Below are positions 50,051 to 58,753 of a DNA stretch of 64,000 bases, one piece after another. Location: contig JAAOMT010000201.1 in NCBI GenBank assembly GCA_016748015.1, forward strand, positions 62,001 through 126,000, read 5' to 3'. Position numbers and translations under genes: made by a program. The DNA is from Geosiphon pyriformis. Taxonomy: Eukaryota; Glomeromycota; Glomeromycetes; Archaeosporales; Geosiphonaceae. Each line of letters opens with the position of its first letter. Within the stretch, counting starts at the first letter, position 1. The notes beneath the pieces were generated by a model, which was given only the letters and a program-made list of their open reading frames with translations, made no database searches and was not told where the DNA came from.

Positions 50051-50145
50051 AATTCGCCGAAATTAATGAAAATTCGCCGAAATAATCAATAGTTCAGTGA
50101 AATAACTTGTAAATTTGCCGAAATATATCTTTAGTTCACCTAAAT
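50051..50145 (+). promoter_or_regulatory. GCCGAAAT repeat cluster in the LTR U3
   Basis: Four to five degenerate repeats of AATTCGCCGAAAT (also TTCAGTGAAAT, TTTGCCGAAAT and TTCACCTAAAT) at about 20-25-bp spacing, directly upstream of the TATA box. Such repeats commonly are enhancer sites. The same cluster is in the LTRs at 58,961-59,055 and about 63,238-63,332. Confidence 0.5.
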
Positions 50146-50195
50146 TGTAGCAAAAAGAAAAGTGCAAGTTCAAAGACTAATACTACAACAAATTG

Positions 50196-50203
50196 TATAA
50201 AAG
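50196..50203 (+). promoter_or_regulatory. TATA box of element A LTR
   Basis: TATAAAAG in the middle of the LTR. It is conserved in the second LTR (TATAAAAG) and as TATAAATG in the third. It sits where a U3 promoter is expected, with transcription likely to begin 25-35 bp downstream in the CT-rich segment. Confidence 0.65.
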
Positions 50204-50820
50204 AAGAGCTTCTCTCTTCAAGAAAATGTATCTTCTCATAGTATCTTATCATAAGTACTTTACTTTAGATATCTTAATTAAAACAAATCACTTTTACACA
50301 TCCAAATAAAAATTAACTATTCAAAAACCAAATCCTTAAATTATTACATTTGAAATTTCCCCAACACAACTAACGTTTTGAAATTGATTAGCTATCAATT
50401 TCAATAAGCTGTTAGTGACTTCAGGCCTAAATAGAAAACGTTTCTCTTGATAAAATTCTATTTCTTTTATATTTCTTTTATTTTTCTTTTCCTTTTTCCT
50501 ATTATAATCATTAGGGTAGCCTACAGACAAGATTCTTGTAGAAGAGTTGACTTTCACAGCAAAGTAACTACACATTTTTAGTGAGCTTCTAGATGAGCAA
50601 TTCCTGGAAAAGAGTTGACATTTACTACAATGTAACTACATAAAGTAACTGGCAAGGAATTGGTCATTCCACTCATAAGCCCAGCAGTTCAAATTATAGG
50701 AGATAATTTGAAGATAAATTCAGTTATTGGAGGTCCAACTACTTCCTGAAAAACGTGAATTCACAGCAAATCAACATTAACAACATTCAAAAAAAGAGAC
50801 CAAAAACCTTCAGTAACATT

Positions 50821-50837
50821 TGGTGCTCTTTCACAAA
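50821..50837 (+). other. Primer-binding site of element A
   Basis: TGGTGCTCTTTCACA starts 2 bp after the LTR. TGG pairs with the CCA end of a tRNA. It resembles the site of element B (TGGTGCTCCCTGTGAGG), differing mainly by transitions. The primer tRNA was not identified. Confidence 0.6.
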
Positions 50838-50863
50838 AATAACACAGCAATAACAACTTCAAA

Positions 50864-52337
50864 GTGGTGACCACATCAAACACAACAACTTTAGAGTATT
50901 ATCAGTCAATTTACACCCACTGCAAGCAAAGATTCAACATCACAGACGGAATTAAAGTTGTCAAGAAATCAGTATACCAATACATTGAAAACCGCATCAA
51001 CAATTATTTTCTTGGAAATTACAACATCTCAGAAGTTAGAAGCAATTTTTACAATAATTTAGTGCACTATTCACAGTTAGGAACTGAAGATCTTAACAGT
51101 GAAACACTTGCCATTTACTTCCAAGAACTTAATTTTAACATTATCAAGTACTGTGAAGAAACATACCCAGTACAGTTCTAATACTCTATTGACTTTGAAT
51201 CAGAAATAGAAACAAGCAACAAAGGCAAACAAAAAGTAAAACAATACTCAAGAACCACTCCAAACACTCCAATACTACCAAAGACAATTACCAAACATTT
51301 ACAAACATTTGAACAAGAAACCAGTGTCAAATTACCACTTTCTATTATACCATTTTCAATTTCATTTGCTTAACTATAAACACTAAATTTACCACTTAAC
51401 CATTTCTCCAGACCAGAAGATTTTCAGTCATCCAGAAATCCTACTCAACAGCAGGAACCCATATCAACAAGCACCAATATTATTAAATACTTACAAGAAA
51501 ACGAAAGTAATCATTCAGAAAACTTGAAAAATGAAGAAACTGAATCAGAACAAGAAGAAACCACAGAAAAAAAAAAAAATAGCAACTGCTTACATTGCAA
51601 AGATTTCTGAATTCACTGATGAAGACAATGATACCAGTTTACAAGAATGGCTTGATAAAGTCCAGAAAGCAAGAGATGCAAATGGTTGGAATGCAGCAAG
51701 AATGCTCAAAGCAATTTCATATTTTCTCCAAAGAACTGCAGGAGAATGGTTTGAAAACTTAGAAGAAACATTTAGAATCTGGCAAGCATTCAAAGATACT
51801 TTCTTACAACAATTCACTAACAACAACACCTCTATTACTCTCCATAATCATTTTTGCAATATCAAACAAGAAACATCTGAAACTGTCATGACCTATCTTG
51901 GGAGATTCAACAAACTTCTTTGACAAATTTGACAATTAGAAACCAATGACTACTACTCCAATGCTCAGATTCTGGATCAATTTATAGCAGAATTAAAAGA
52001 CAAATTAATCAAGAAAGTTTGTCCACATGTACCAAAAGACTTAGCAACAGCCATTAGACATGCAAAAAACTATGAAATAGCAATGAAAGAAGCAAATCAC
52101 ACCAATCTTGTCAACTTAGCTATTGAAGAAATCAGCTTAGCAGCTGAAGAAAAGATAAACCAACTCACAAAAAAAGTTGAAAGCTACTTTACAAACCAAC
52201 AACAACAGCAACAACAACCACAAAGATATCAACTCCCACAATAATGCAACCAAAACAATTTTGGATTACCATTCAACAACCAACCTCAGAATTGTCACTA
52301 TTGTGGAATTCCAGGACACTGAAAATGAAATTGCAGA
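50864..52337 (+). pseudogene. Element A gag (capsid and CCHC zinc knuckle), disrupted
   Basis: The N-terminal part is open from 50,864 to 51,181 but has no ATG at its start. After a TAA (a Gln position by appearance) it continues, and shifts frame in a 13-A run near 51,575. The capsid-like core (SLQEWLDKVQKARDANGWN, AGEWFENL, FLQQFTN, TVMTYLGRFNKLL) resembles Ty3 retrotransposon gag. TGA stops fall at 51,921 and 51,930. A Q-rich stretch precedes a CCHC zinc knuckle at 52,293-52,334 (C-HY-C-GIPG-H-x4-C) carrying two TGA codons inside the His-Cys spacer. Gag packages the element RNA into cytoplasmic virus-like particles. It is now non-functional. Confidence 0.85.
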
Positions 52338-52478
52338 AAATTGCAAAGAGACCAACAAAACAGGAGTAATTAATGTTACTCTTCACCATAATAATCTTAT
52401 TACCAACCTCTGCCAACAACTTATTATTCACTAAAACTACAGAATCAAAACAGTTACTACCAACTAGCTTTACAACCA

Positions 52479-53480
52479 ATGCAGCAACAATATCAACAAC
52501 CTTTACCAATTCAGCAATATCAGACACTATCCACTCAACAATATCAAATACCAGTCAGAAGATTGGTTCAACATAACCAATTCACATTTCAGAATCAATT
52601 CAGTAATAATAACAGCAGAAGCAATCCAAATAACCAGTTGGTTTCCCAAAATTCTGGTCAGCAAAGACCCAATCACTATCACACTCAATCCAGTTATCTT
52701 ACAATGCCTGAAGGATCGAATTTTCAACAAACTGCACTTTCTGAAGGTGAAGTTGCAGCACCAAGATCAAATCTTTCCAACAACACTATCTCATCAGCCC
52801 AAATTGCCCAAAATGCCAACCTTTCAGATATATTCTCATTCGAATTTGAAGCAAATGAATTACCATTCTTGCTTAGTAATGCAGCAGCTAATGAACAAAA
52901 AGCCATCACTGTCATGTATATTGAAGCTACAGTAGAAGAAAAATCCATCCAATTAATTCTAGACAATGAATCAGCTGAAAGTATTATTACCTGCCAATTA
53001 ATGCAACAGCTTCAAAGAACTGTTAACAGACCAGCCCAAACTGTAATTATTACAGCAGATGGTATGAAAAAAACACCAGTAGGAGAAATTGACAATTTTC
53101 TATTTACCATTGATGGAATCACCATTCCAGTCAAAGTTCTAGTCATGGATGCACTCCAATATTAAGCTCTAGTCGAAAATGATTGGCTTCTTAAAGCCAA
53201 TGCAAACTTAGACTAAGAAACTCAGGAATTAAAAATCTCATACCAAAGACAATACACTATAGTACCTGCTACTTGTGGAACTTTCAATAAACAATCAGAA
53301 AAAGCTCCAGTGTTTGAATTTGAAGAGAAGAAAAAAATGCCACTTACTGAAACCTACATAGCCCTTGGATTAACATCCAATTGGGCTGAGAAAACAGAAC
53401 AAGAGATTTTTGAAGAATCAAGAGGATGAAAGAAAGTTAGATACTCCACACCTAAACTACAAAAAAAACTACCATATATT
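52479..53480 (+). pseudogene. Element A linker and retropepsin-like protease, disrupted
   Basis: A Gln/Asn-rich linker (residues 1-90 of the open stretch) is followed by an aspartic-protease domain: ITVMYIEATVEEKSIQLILD leading into the active site at 52,962. The expected Asp-Ser/Thr-Gly is here Asp-Asn-Glu (GAC AAT GAA); both changes fit G-to-A. The domain continues with ESIITCQLMQQL and ADGMKKTPVGEIDNFLFTID. After a stop at 53,163 comes ENDWLLKANANLD, the usual C-terminal Ty3 protease segment, then LKISYQRQYTIVPATCGTF. The enzyme would cut the Gag-Pol polyprotein. The altered active site and stops make it dead. Confidence 0.8.
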
Positions 53481-53489
53481 CCACTAAAA

Positions 53490-54089
53490 TGCAAAAATTG
53501 CAAAAAGAAGTTTTCATCTATGGGAGCCTGTATTTCCCCAGAAGAGGAATATGAAATTCGCATCTGCTATTTCTGCAAAGCATGCCATAGAGAACGATTT
53601 GAATTTCCAAAAAGAAGTGGAAAATGAGACAACACACCTTGCTTTACATGTGGAGATATACTACCAGAAGAATACAACTAGATTAATATTGCAATGAAAG
53701 AAGGAGTATGTGATCAAACTTGTCAATATGCCTTATCAATTTCGGAAAAAGTCAGAAGAGAAACACCATTTGATACAGCATATAACAGTGCTTTTAACAA
53801 ATTCTACTACTATCCTCATGATGCTGAAATGATTTTTGATTTAACAATGGCATTAATCAATGGAGCCATCCAAGAAGATGTTGACCAAATGAAAAAAGCT
53901 GAATATATTGAGTATACAATAGAATTAACTAGATTCAACTATAAAAATGAAGTAAAAACATACCACCAAATTGCAAGTCATACTTATCCAACCCAAAAAG
54001 CCCAAATTCAATGATTAGAGCAAATGAACATTCAATTATGTGAAGAATACATCATGCCTTGTGATGACAAATATTGCCCAGAATGCTAT
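53490..54089 (+). pseudogene. Element A Cys-rich (zinc-ribbon-like) module between protease and dUTPase
   Basis: Repeated CxxC pairs lie in one reading frame: CKNC (53,490), CYFCKAC, CFTC (near 53,640), CDQTC and finally PCDDKYCPECY (54,060-54,086). The spacing suggests two or more zinc-binding ribbons. A 106-codon open part (53,694-54,014) lies between. Its function is unknown; nucleic-acid binding is a reasonable guess. Element B has a comparable Cys-rich piece (CWCNKLLYLSSNECKSC) in the same relative position before RT, so the module is probably a regular part of this Ty3 lineage. Confidence 0.6.
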
Positions 54090-54137
54090 GCTTTTAGCAT
54101 TCCTCTGTCCAGTAAAAATAACCAGGAAAAAATCGAA

Positions 54138-54641
54138 TTTGGGAAACCAGAAACAAAAAATGAAACCACAATAACACCAATCTATCTTACTAAAAACCAG
54201 CCTGCTATACAACTCAAATACTTTGACAACAATGGGCAAGGAATAAAACCAAAAAAAACCCATGAAATTGATGCAGGATACAACCTTAGATATCCTGGCA
54301 AAGATACTTTGGTTTTTCAACCAAAGTCCCTAACAAAAATCAATCTCAAAATTACTCTTGAAATTCCACTTGAAGCAATAGTACAAATTGCATCCAGATT
54401 ATTATTGGCAAGCAAAGAAATCAACATTAGAGGAGGAGTTATAGATGCAGGATATACTGGAGACATTACTATCATATTACAGAATAAAACAGACAAACCA
54501 TTTAGGATTAAACATGCTGAGAAAATTGCCCAAGCAATTTACCTACCTTTAATCAACATTTCGGGTTTACAATCAGTTAACAACAGAGAACAATTGGGAA
54601 AAAGTGAAAAAAAAACCCAAGGTTTTGGTTCAACTGGATGA
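54138..54641 (+). pseudogene. Element A dUTPase domain within pol
   Basis: All five motifs of trimeric dUTPase appear in order. They are DAGYNLR (54,270), IASRLLLASKEI (54,387), GGVIDAGYTGD (54,432-54,464, with the catalytic Asp codon at 54,444), KIAQAIYLPL (near 54,520), and QGFGSTG at the end (to 54,638). dUTPase hydrolyses dUTP to dUMP and pyrophosphate, limiting uracil in element cDNA. The surrounding frame is open for 205 codons from 54,024. Several changes look damaging: motif 1 ends N where D is usual, and motif 2 has Leu where Ser or Gly is usual, both explained by G-to-A or C-to-T. Motif 5 lacks the usual GG. It lies between protease and RT in the polyprotein frame, so it was part of pol rather than a captured host gene copy. 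Confidence 0.88.
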
Positions 54642-55073
54642 TTTACAGTACCAGTAAACATAGTTCTCAATGCACAAAATAAATCTTACCAGATTCTTCA
54701 ACTTCTCCAACCAATTACTATTTCACTTTTTGGAGAACATCACGAAATTTACACTTGCTCAAAATCCACCACAACCCAACAAATCTTTGAATCCAATGAA
54801 CAAATCTGTTTGAAGCATGAAATTTCAATTCCAAACGTTTATATTTCCAAAGGAATGAAAAAAATTCAAGTTACATTTTACAATCTCAATAATTATCCTA
54901 TTGTCTTATTTAATAAATTAGAAATTGGAATTATACACAGCAATATCTTCCAAGATGAAAACCCTCAAATTGTTTCTAATTTCATCGAAATTATAAGACA
55001 TACTCTACTTCCAAATCCAAACATCATTCTTACCACTGAAAACTACCACCTTTTGGAAGAAAAACTCTCTTGA
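54642..55073 (+). pseudogene. Element A beta-rich region after dUTPase, unknown
   Basis: Continues the pol frame after a TGA at 54,639. The second half is open for 87 codons (54,810-55,073). The wording IQVTFYNLNNYPIVLFNKLE...IIHSNIF parallels ITIILQNKTDKPFRIKHAEK...IAQAIYLPL of the preceding dUTPase, so it may be a degenerate, motif-less second dUTPase-like fold. This is an inference from pattern only. Confidence 0.4.
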
Positions 55074-55079
55074 ATCAAC

Positions 55080-56530
55080 ATGAGTCTCTTAGAACCCCAA
55101 CAACAAAGACAATTGAAACAACTAATAGCTGAATTTGCAGATATATTTGCAAAAGACAACAATAATCTTGGAAAAACTGATATTGTTCAACACCAAATTC
55201 ATACAGAAGATGCTCTACCAAAACAACAACAAGCCTATTGAGTTCCACTTGCTAGCCACCAATTTATTAAGGAGGAGGTCCAAAGAATGCTTAATAACGG
55301 ATTAATTCAATTATTAAAAAGTTCTTGGGCCTCATCAGTAGTTCTTGTCAAAAAAAAAATAGAAGAATCAAATTTTGTGTTGACTATTGACAATTGAATA
55401 GTGTCACAATTGGAGATGCCTACCCTCTTCCAAGAATTGATAACATGCTAGATGCTTTAGGAAAAGCCAAGTTCTTTTCAACTTTAGACTTGAAAAGTGG
55501 ATACTGGCAAGTCGAAATAGACCCAAAAGATAAACCCAAAACAGCATTCACCACCCAAGGAAGAAACTATGAGTTCAATGTTATGTCTTTTGAACTCTGC
55601 AATGCACTAGCAACATTTTAGCGACTCATGGATGTTGTATATAAAGAGCTCTTGTGACAATTAGTAGTTGTTTATCTTGATGACATTAATGTATACTTAC
55701 CAAGCTTTAAAGCCCATCTCATTTACCTGCGAGAAGTTTTTCAACAATTATGGAAAGCAGAATTAAAGTTGAACATTGAGAAATGTCACTTTGGAAAAAC
55801 AAGTTTAATCTTTCTTGGACATATTGTTAACAAAGATGGAGTCAAACCAAACCCTAAAACAATTAGTGCTATCAAAAACTTTCAAACTCCCAAAAATATC
55901 ACAGAGCTATAAGGATTTGTAGAATTAGCTTCCTATTATAGAAAATTCATAAAAGAATTCTCAGAGATTGCCAAATCACTCAACTATCTCATTAACAAAA
56001 ACGTGCCATACCAATAGACTGAAGAACAACAGAAAGCCTTTGACACTTTCAAAACAAAATTAACAACAGCCCCAGTTCTTGCTTACTCAAATTTCAACAA
56101 ATGATTTCAACTAACCACTGATGCTTCACACATAGCATTTAGTGCCATTCTATCACAATTGGATAAAAATGGCCAAGAGCAAGTCATTGCTTATGCCAGT
56201 AGAACACTCAAGCCAATAGAACTCAAATATGGCTCAACTGAATTAAAAACTACTGCAGTCATTTGGGCTCTCAAACATTTCCAACAATACTTAAAGAATG
56301 GAAAAGAATTTGACATTATAACTAACAACATTGGCCTCAAATAGCTGAATAAAAAGAAAACAGAACAAAGTGCCAAACAATCTTAATGGAATGATTTCCT
56401 AGCAGACTACAAATATATTGTATACCACAAACCAAGAAAATTACACACCAATGTTGATAGCTTCTTAAGAATAAAACAAGATTAATACCAACAACAAATT
56501 CACTACAACTTACCAACTTACCAACAAAAT
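55080..56530 (+). pseudogene. Element A reverse transcriptase and RNase H, disrupted
   Basis: RT begins around LEPQQQRQLKQLIAEFADIF and HQFIKEEVQRMLNNGLIQLL. After a one-base shift in an A run near 55,355, it reads NSVTIGDAYPLPRIDNMLD and FFSTLDLKSGYWQVEIDP. The catalytic YLDD is intact at 55,673-55,684. The connection (FLGHIVNKDGVKPNPKT) leads to RNase H with TTDASHIAFSAILSQ, a conserved Glu region (YGSTELKTTAVIWALKHF) and a TNN that replaces the usual TDH. Stops lie at 55,239, 55,619, 55,655, 55,910, 56,015 and 56,342; each fits CGA, CAA/CAG or TGG hit by C-to-T or G-to-A. This enzyme would make cDNA from element RNA in the particle. Confidence 0.93.
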
Positions 56531-56741
56531 AACCAAACAACAATAGATTCCAGAAATTACAACAACCTTAAAAACTATTTGGAGACTCTTACTATATCAG
56601 AAAATTGGTCTTCAAGTGAAAAACATTGATTACAACACCAATCCAAACAATATTTCATACACCACAACAAAATCTATTACAAAAATTACAGAAATCCAAA
56701 CCAACTACTCAGATTAGTACAAGAGAATAAAAAAAACAATT

Positions 56742-57926
56742 TTATACAACATGCACACAGACCCATCTTCAGCACACTTAGGAAGAGATGGAACAATTCA
56801 AAAAACTCTTGAACACTATTTTTGGCCTTACATGCAAAAAAACATTCGACAATATGTAGAATCTTGTGATAGTTGTCAAAGAAAAAGAGGAATTTGCCTC
56901 ACAGAACCTTTAAATTCAATCAAAGTTGGACAACTTTTTAACAGAATTGGGATTGATTTAGTCGGACCATTACCCATCACAACCCAAAAAAATTGTTATA
57001 TTGTAGTTGCAGTAGATTATCTCACCAAATGGCTTAAAGTTAGAGCTATTCAAAGAGCAGATGCAAAATCAGTAGTGAATTTTATCTATGAAGACATTAT
57101 TTGTAGACATAAATGTCCAATTGAACTCTTATTTGACCAAGGAACACATTTTGTGAACAACTGGATACAAGAAATCTGTGAAAGATTCAAGATCAAAAAA
57201 CCTCTATCATCACTTTATCCCCTTCAAACAAATGGACTTGTAGAACATTTCAACAGAACATTGTGTGAATTTTTAGCCAAAGTCTCAACAAATTTTGAGC
57301 AGGAATAAGATATCTTTATTTCATCAGTGTTACTAGCATACAGAACACTAAAACAAGATACTATAAAACACATACCATTTGATCTTACTTATGGAAAGAC
57401 AGCAATATTACCAATTAATTTCACAGTAAAAACATATCCAATGCAACCAATCAATAAAAAAAACTTTCAAGAAACACTCCAAAGAAGAGCCTATACTCTT
57501 CTTAGTACATTGGAAGGAAAAAGACACATAGCAGTCTCTTATATTAAACATTCACAAGCTTTACAAAAAAAAAGGCATGACAACAAACTGCCACCAGTTA
57601 CCAATGAATTTAAGGTTGGAAATAAAGTTCTCTTACACAAAACTAAGGCTAAAAAACAATGGAGTGGAAAATTTGAACATAAATGAAATGAACCATTTTA
57701 TATCCATGAAATTTTAGGCAATGGATCATACAAATTAAGACTTAATGACAAAGTACTAGCAAAAGTTGCACATGGAGATAGATTAAAACACTATCATTCC
57801 AGAAACAATCCTGAACCATTAATTCTACAAATTGGTACACATTCCTTTTTAATTAATCCTGAAGATATTTTCCGAAATTTAGAACCAATAATTATAATAG
57901 AACAACAACCAAATTTGAACACTTAA
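56742..57926 (+). pseudogene. Element A integrase, disrupted
   Basis: The HHCC zinc domain starts HTDPSSAHLGRDGTIQKTL and continues YFWPYMQKNIRQYVES with C-DS-C. The catalytic core has Asp at 56,955 (GIDLVGPLP), Asp at 57,135 (FDQGTHFVNN) and Glu at 57,243 (NGLVEHFNRTL), with 35 residues between the last two (DD35E), so all three acidic residues survive. The C-terminal GPY/F-type region (NKVLLHKTKAKKQWSGKFEH, then EPFYIHEILGNGSYKL) ends at TAA 57,924. Stops fall at 57,306 and 57,684, and a frameshift in an A-rich run near 56,730 separates it from RNase H. No chromodomain is seen. It would join element cDNA to chromosomal DNA. Confidence 0.93.
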
Positions 57927-58065
57927 TAATTCTACAATAATTCTTTTAATAATACACAAAAATAGTAAATAATTACAAAAACACCCAAATCCAAAAACAA
58001 ATAAAAACCCCATATCCAAAAATAATTTTCTTTATTTTTTCTTTATTAGTTAGTCAATTTTCTTC

Positions 58066-58719
58066 ATGATTATTCCCCGAAATATTCAACAAATATCCCA
58101 AAAATTAATGTTAGCCTTGAAAACACTTTCTGACTTATCCATAACGATTAATGAAAGTCAAATTAATTATATTCAGAAAGAAACCACAGCTCCAGTAGTA
58201 AATAATTCTCAAAATTATTACCCCTATAGAAAAAAAACAAGAGGTCACTCTAAAAATAGATTACCAGAACTGTTGAAGCAAGCACTAAAAAAAAATCTTT
58301 TAATTGCCCCTATTGACATTCCACCAAATGCCACAATTCAACAAAAACTTCTATTATTTTTTAATGAACAGAACAATGAACATACTCTTATATATAGATA
58401 TTTTCATATTGGAAAAACACTTTATAAACGAAAACTGGAACTTGAAGCAACCAACATCACTCCTAAAATTATACAAAAACAAATTCACAATGAATTCAAG
58501 ACAGCAGCTAGACCAACAAACACTTGCTACAAACTTAGAGCAGCATTTAGACTCTATGATTTATTCAATACTTGTGAAAATATCCTACAAAATCCAATAC
58601 TTCATCCAATGAAGATTCAAAATATTGGAAAGCTCACAGAACTGAAATTTCAACAATTTTCAGACCAGATCACTTCAATTATCTTGGACCACTATCTTAA
58701 CATTACAGATAGTGCTTGA
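58066..58719 (+). CDS. Element A extra 3' ORF, unknown function (217 aa)
   Basis: An ATG-initiated, uninterrupted 217-codon frame between the integrase stop (57,926) and the polypurine tract, in a different phase from pol. The protein is basic and Asn/Gln/Lys-rich. It has no signal peptide, membrane helix or zinc motif, so it is not an obvious envelope. Parts look helical (KLMLALKTLSDLSITINESQ, GKTLYKRKLELEATN, CYKLRAAFRLYDLFNTCENI), and a basic RKKTRGHSKNR segment lies about 55-65 residues in, possibly nucleic-acid-binding or a nuclear localisation signal. It stays open while gag-pol carries a stop about every 75 codons. I do not recognise the family. Confidence 0.6.
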   Translation: MIIPRNIQQISQKLMLALKTLSDLSITINESQINYIQKETTAPVVNNSQNYYPYRKKTRGHSKNRLPELLKQALKKNLLIAPIDIPPNATIQQKLLLFFNEQNNEHTLIYRYFHIGKTLYKRKLELEATNITPKIIQKQIHNEFKTAARPTNTCYKLRAAFRLYDLFNTCENILQNPILHPMKIQNIGKLTELKFQQFSDQITSIILDHYLNITDSA

Positions 58720-58740
58720 ACTTCGACGGAGCTCAGTCTT

Positions 58741-58750
58741 GAGGAGGAGA
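58741..58750 (+). other. Polypurine tract of element A
   Basis: GAGGAGGAGA lies 3 bp before the 3' LTR (TGTTACC at 58,754). Its position and composition fit the plus-strand priming site of LTR retrotransposons. Confidence 0.75.
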
Positions 58751-58753
58751 TTA

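Larger units (their letters stand above)
49844..50818 (+). repeat. Element A 5' LTR (975 bp)
   Basis: Begins TGTTACCAGTAG and ends CAGTAACA, giving TG...CA termini within a 7-bp inverted TGTTACC/(A/G)GTAACA. The U3 part has degenerate AATTCGCCGAAAT repeats (50,051-50,145). A TATAAAAG box is at 50,196. It is nearly identical to the LTR at 58,754-59,728 and related to the one at 63,033. Confidence 0.95.

Noticed and set aside
52177-52576. Frames of 65-85 codons overlapping gag after the knuckle
   Set aside because: They are alternative-frame shadows of the Q/N-rich gag-pol linker, which is readable in the main frame with CAA-to-TAA changes.
51531-57686. Reassigned genetic code (TGA as Trp or Arg) to explain the many in-frame TGA codons in element A
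   Set aside because: TAA and TAG interrupt the same frames at Gln and Trp positions, and the host genes use TGA and other stops normally. C-to-T/G-to-A decay explains all three stop types.
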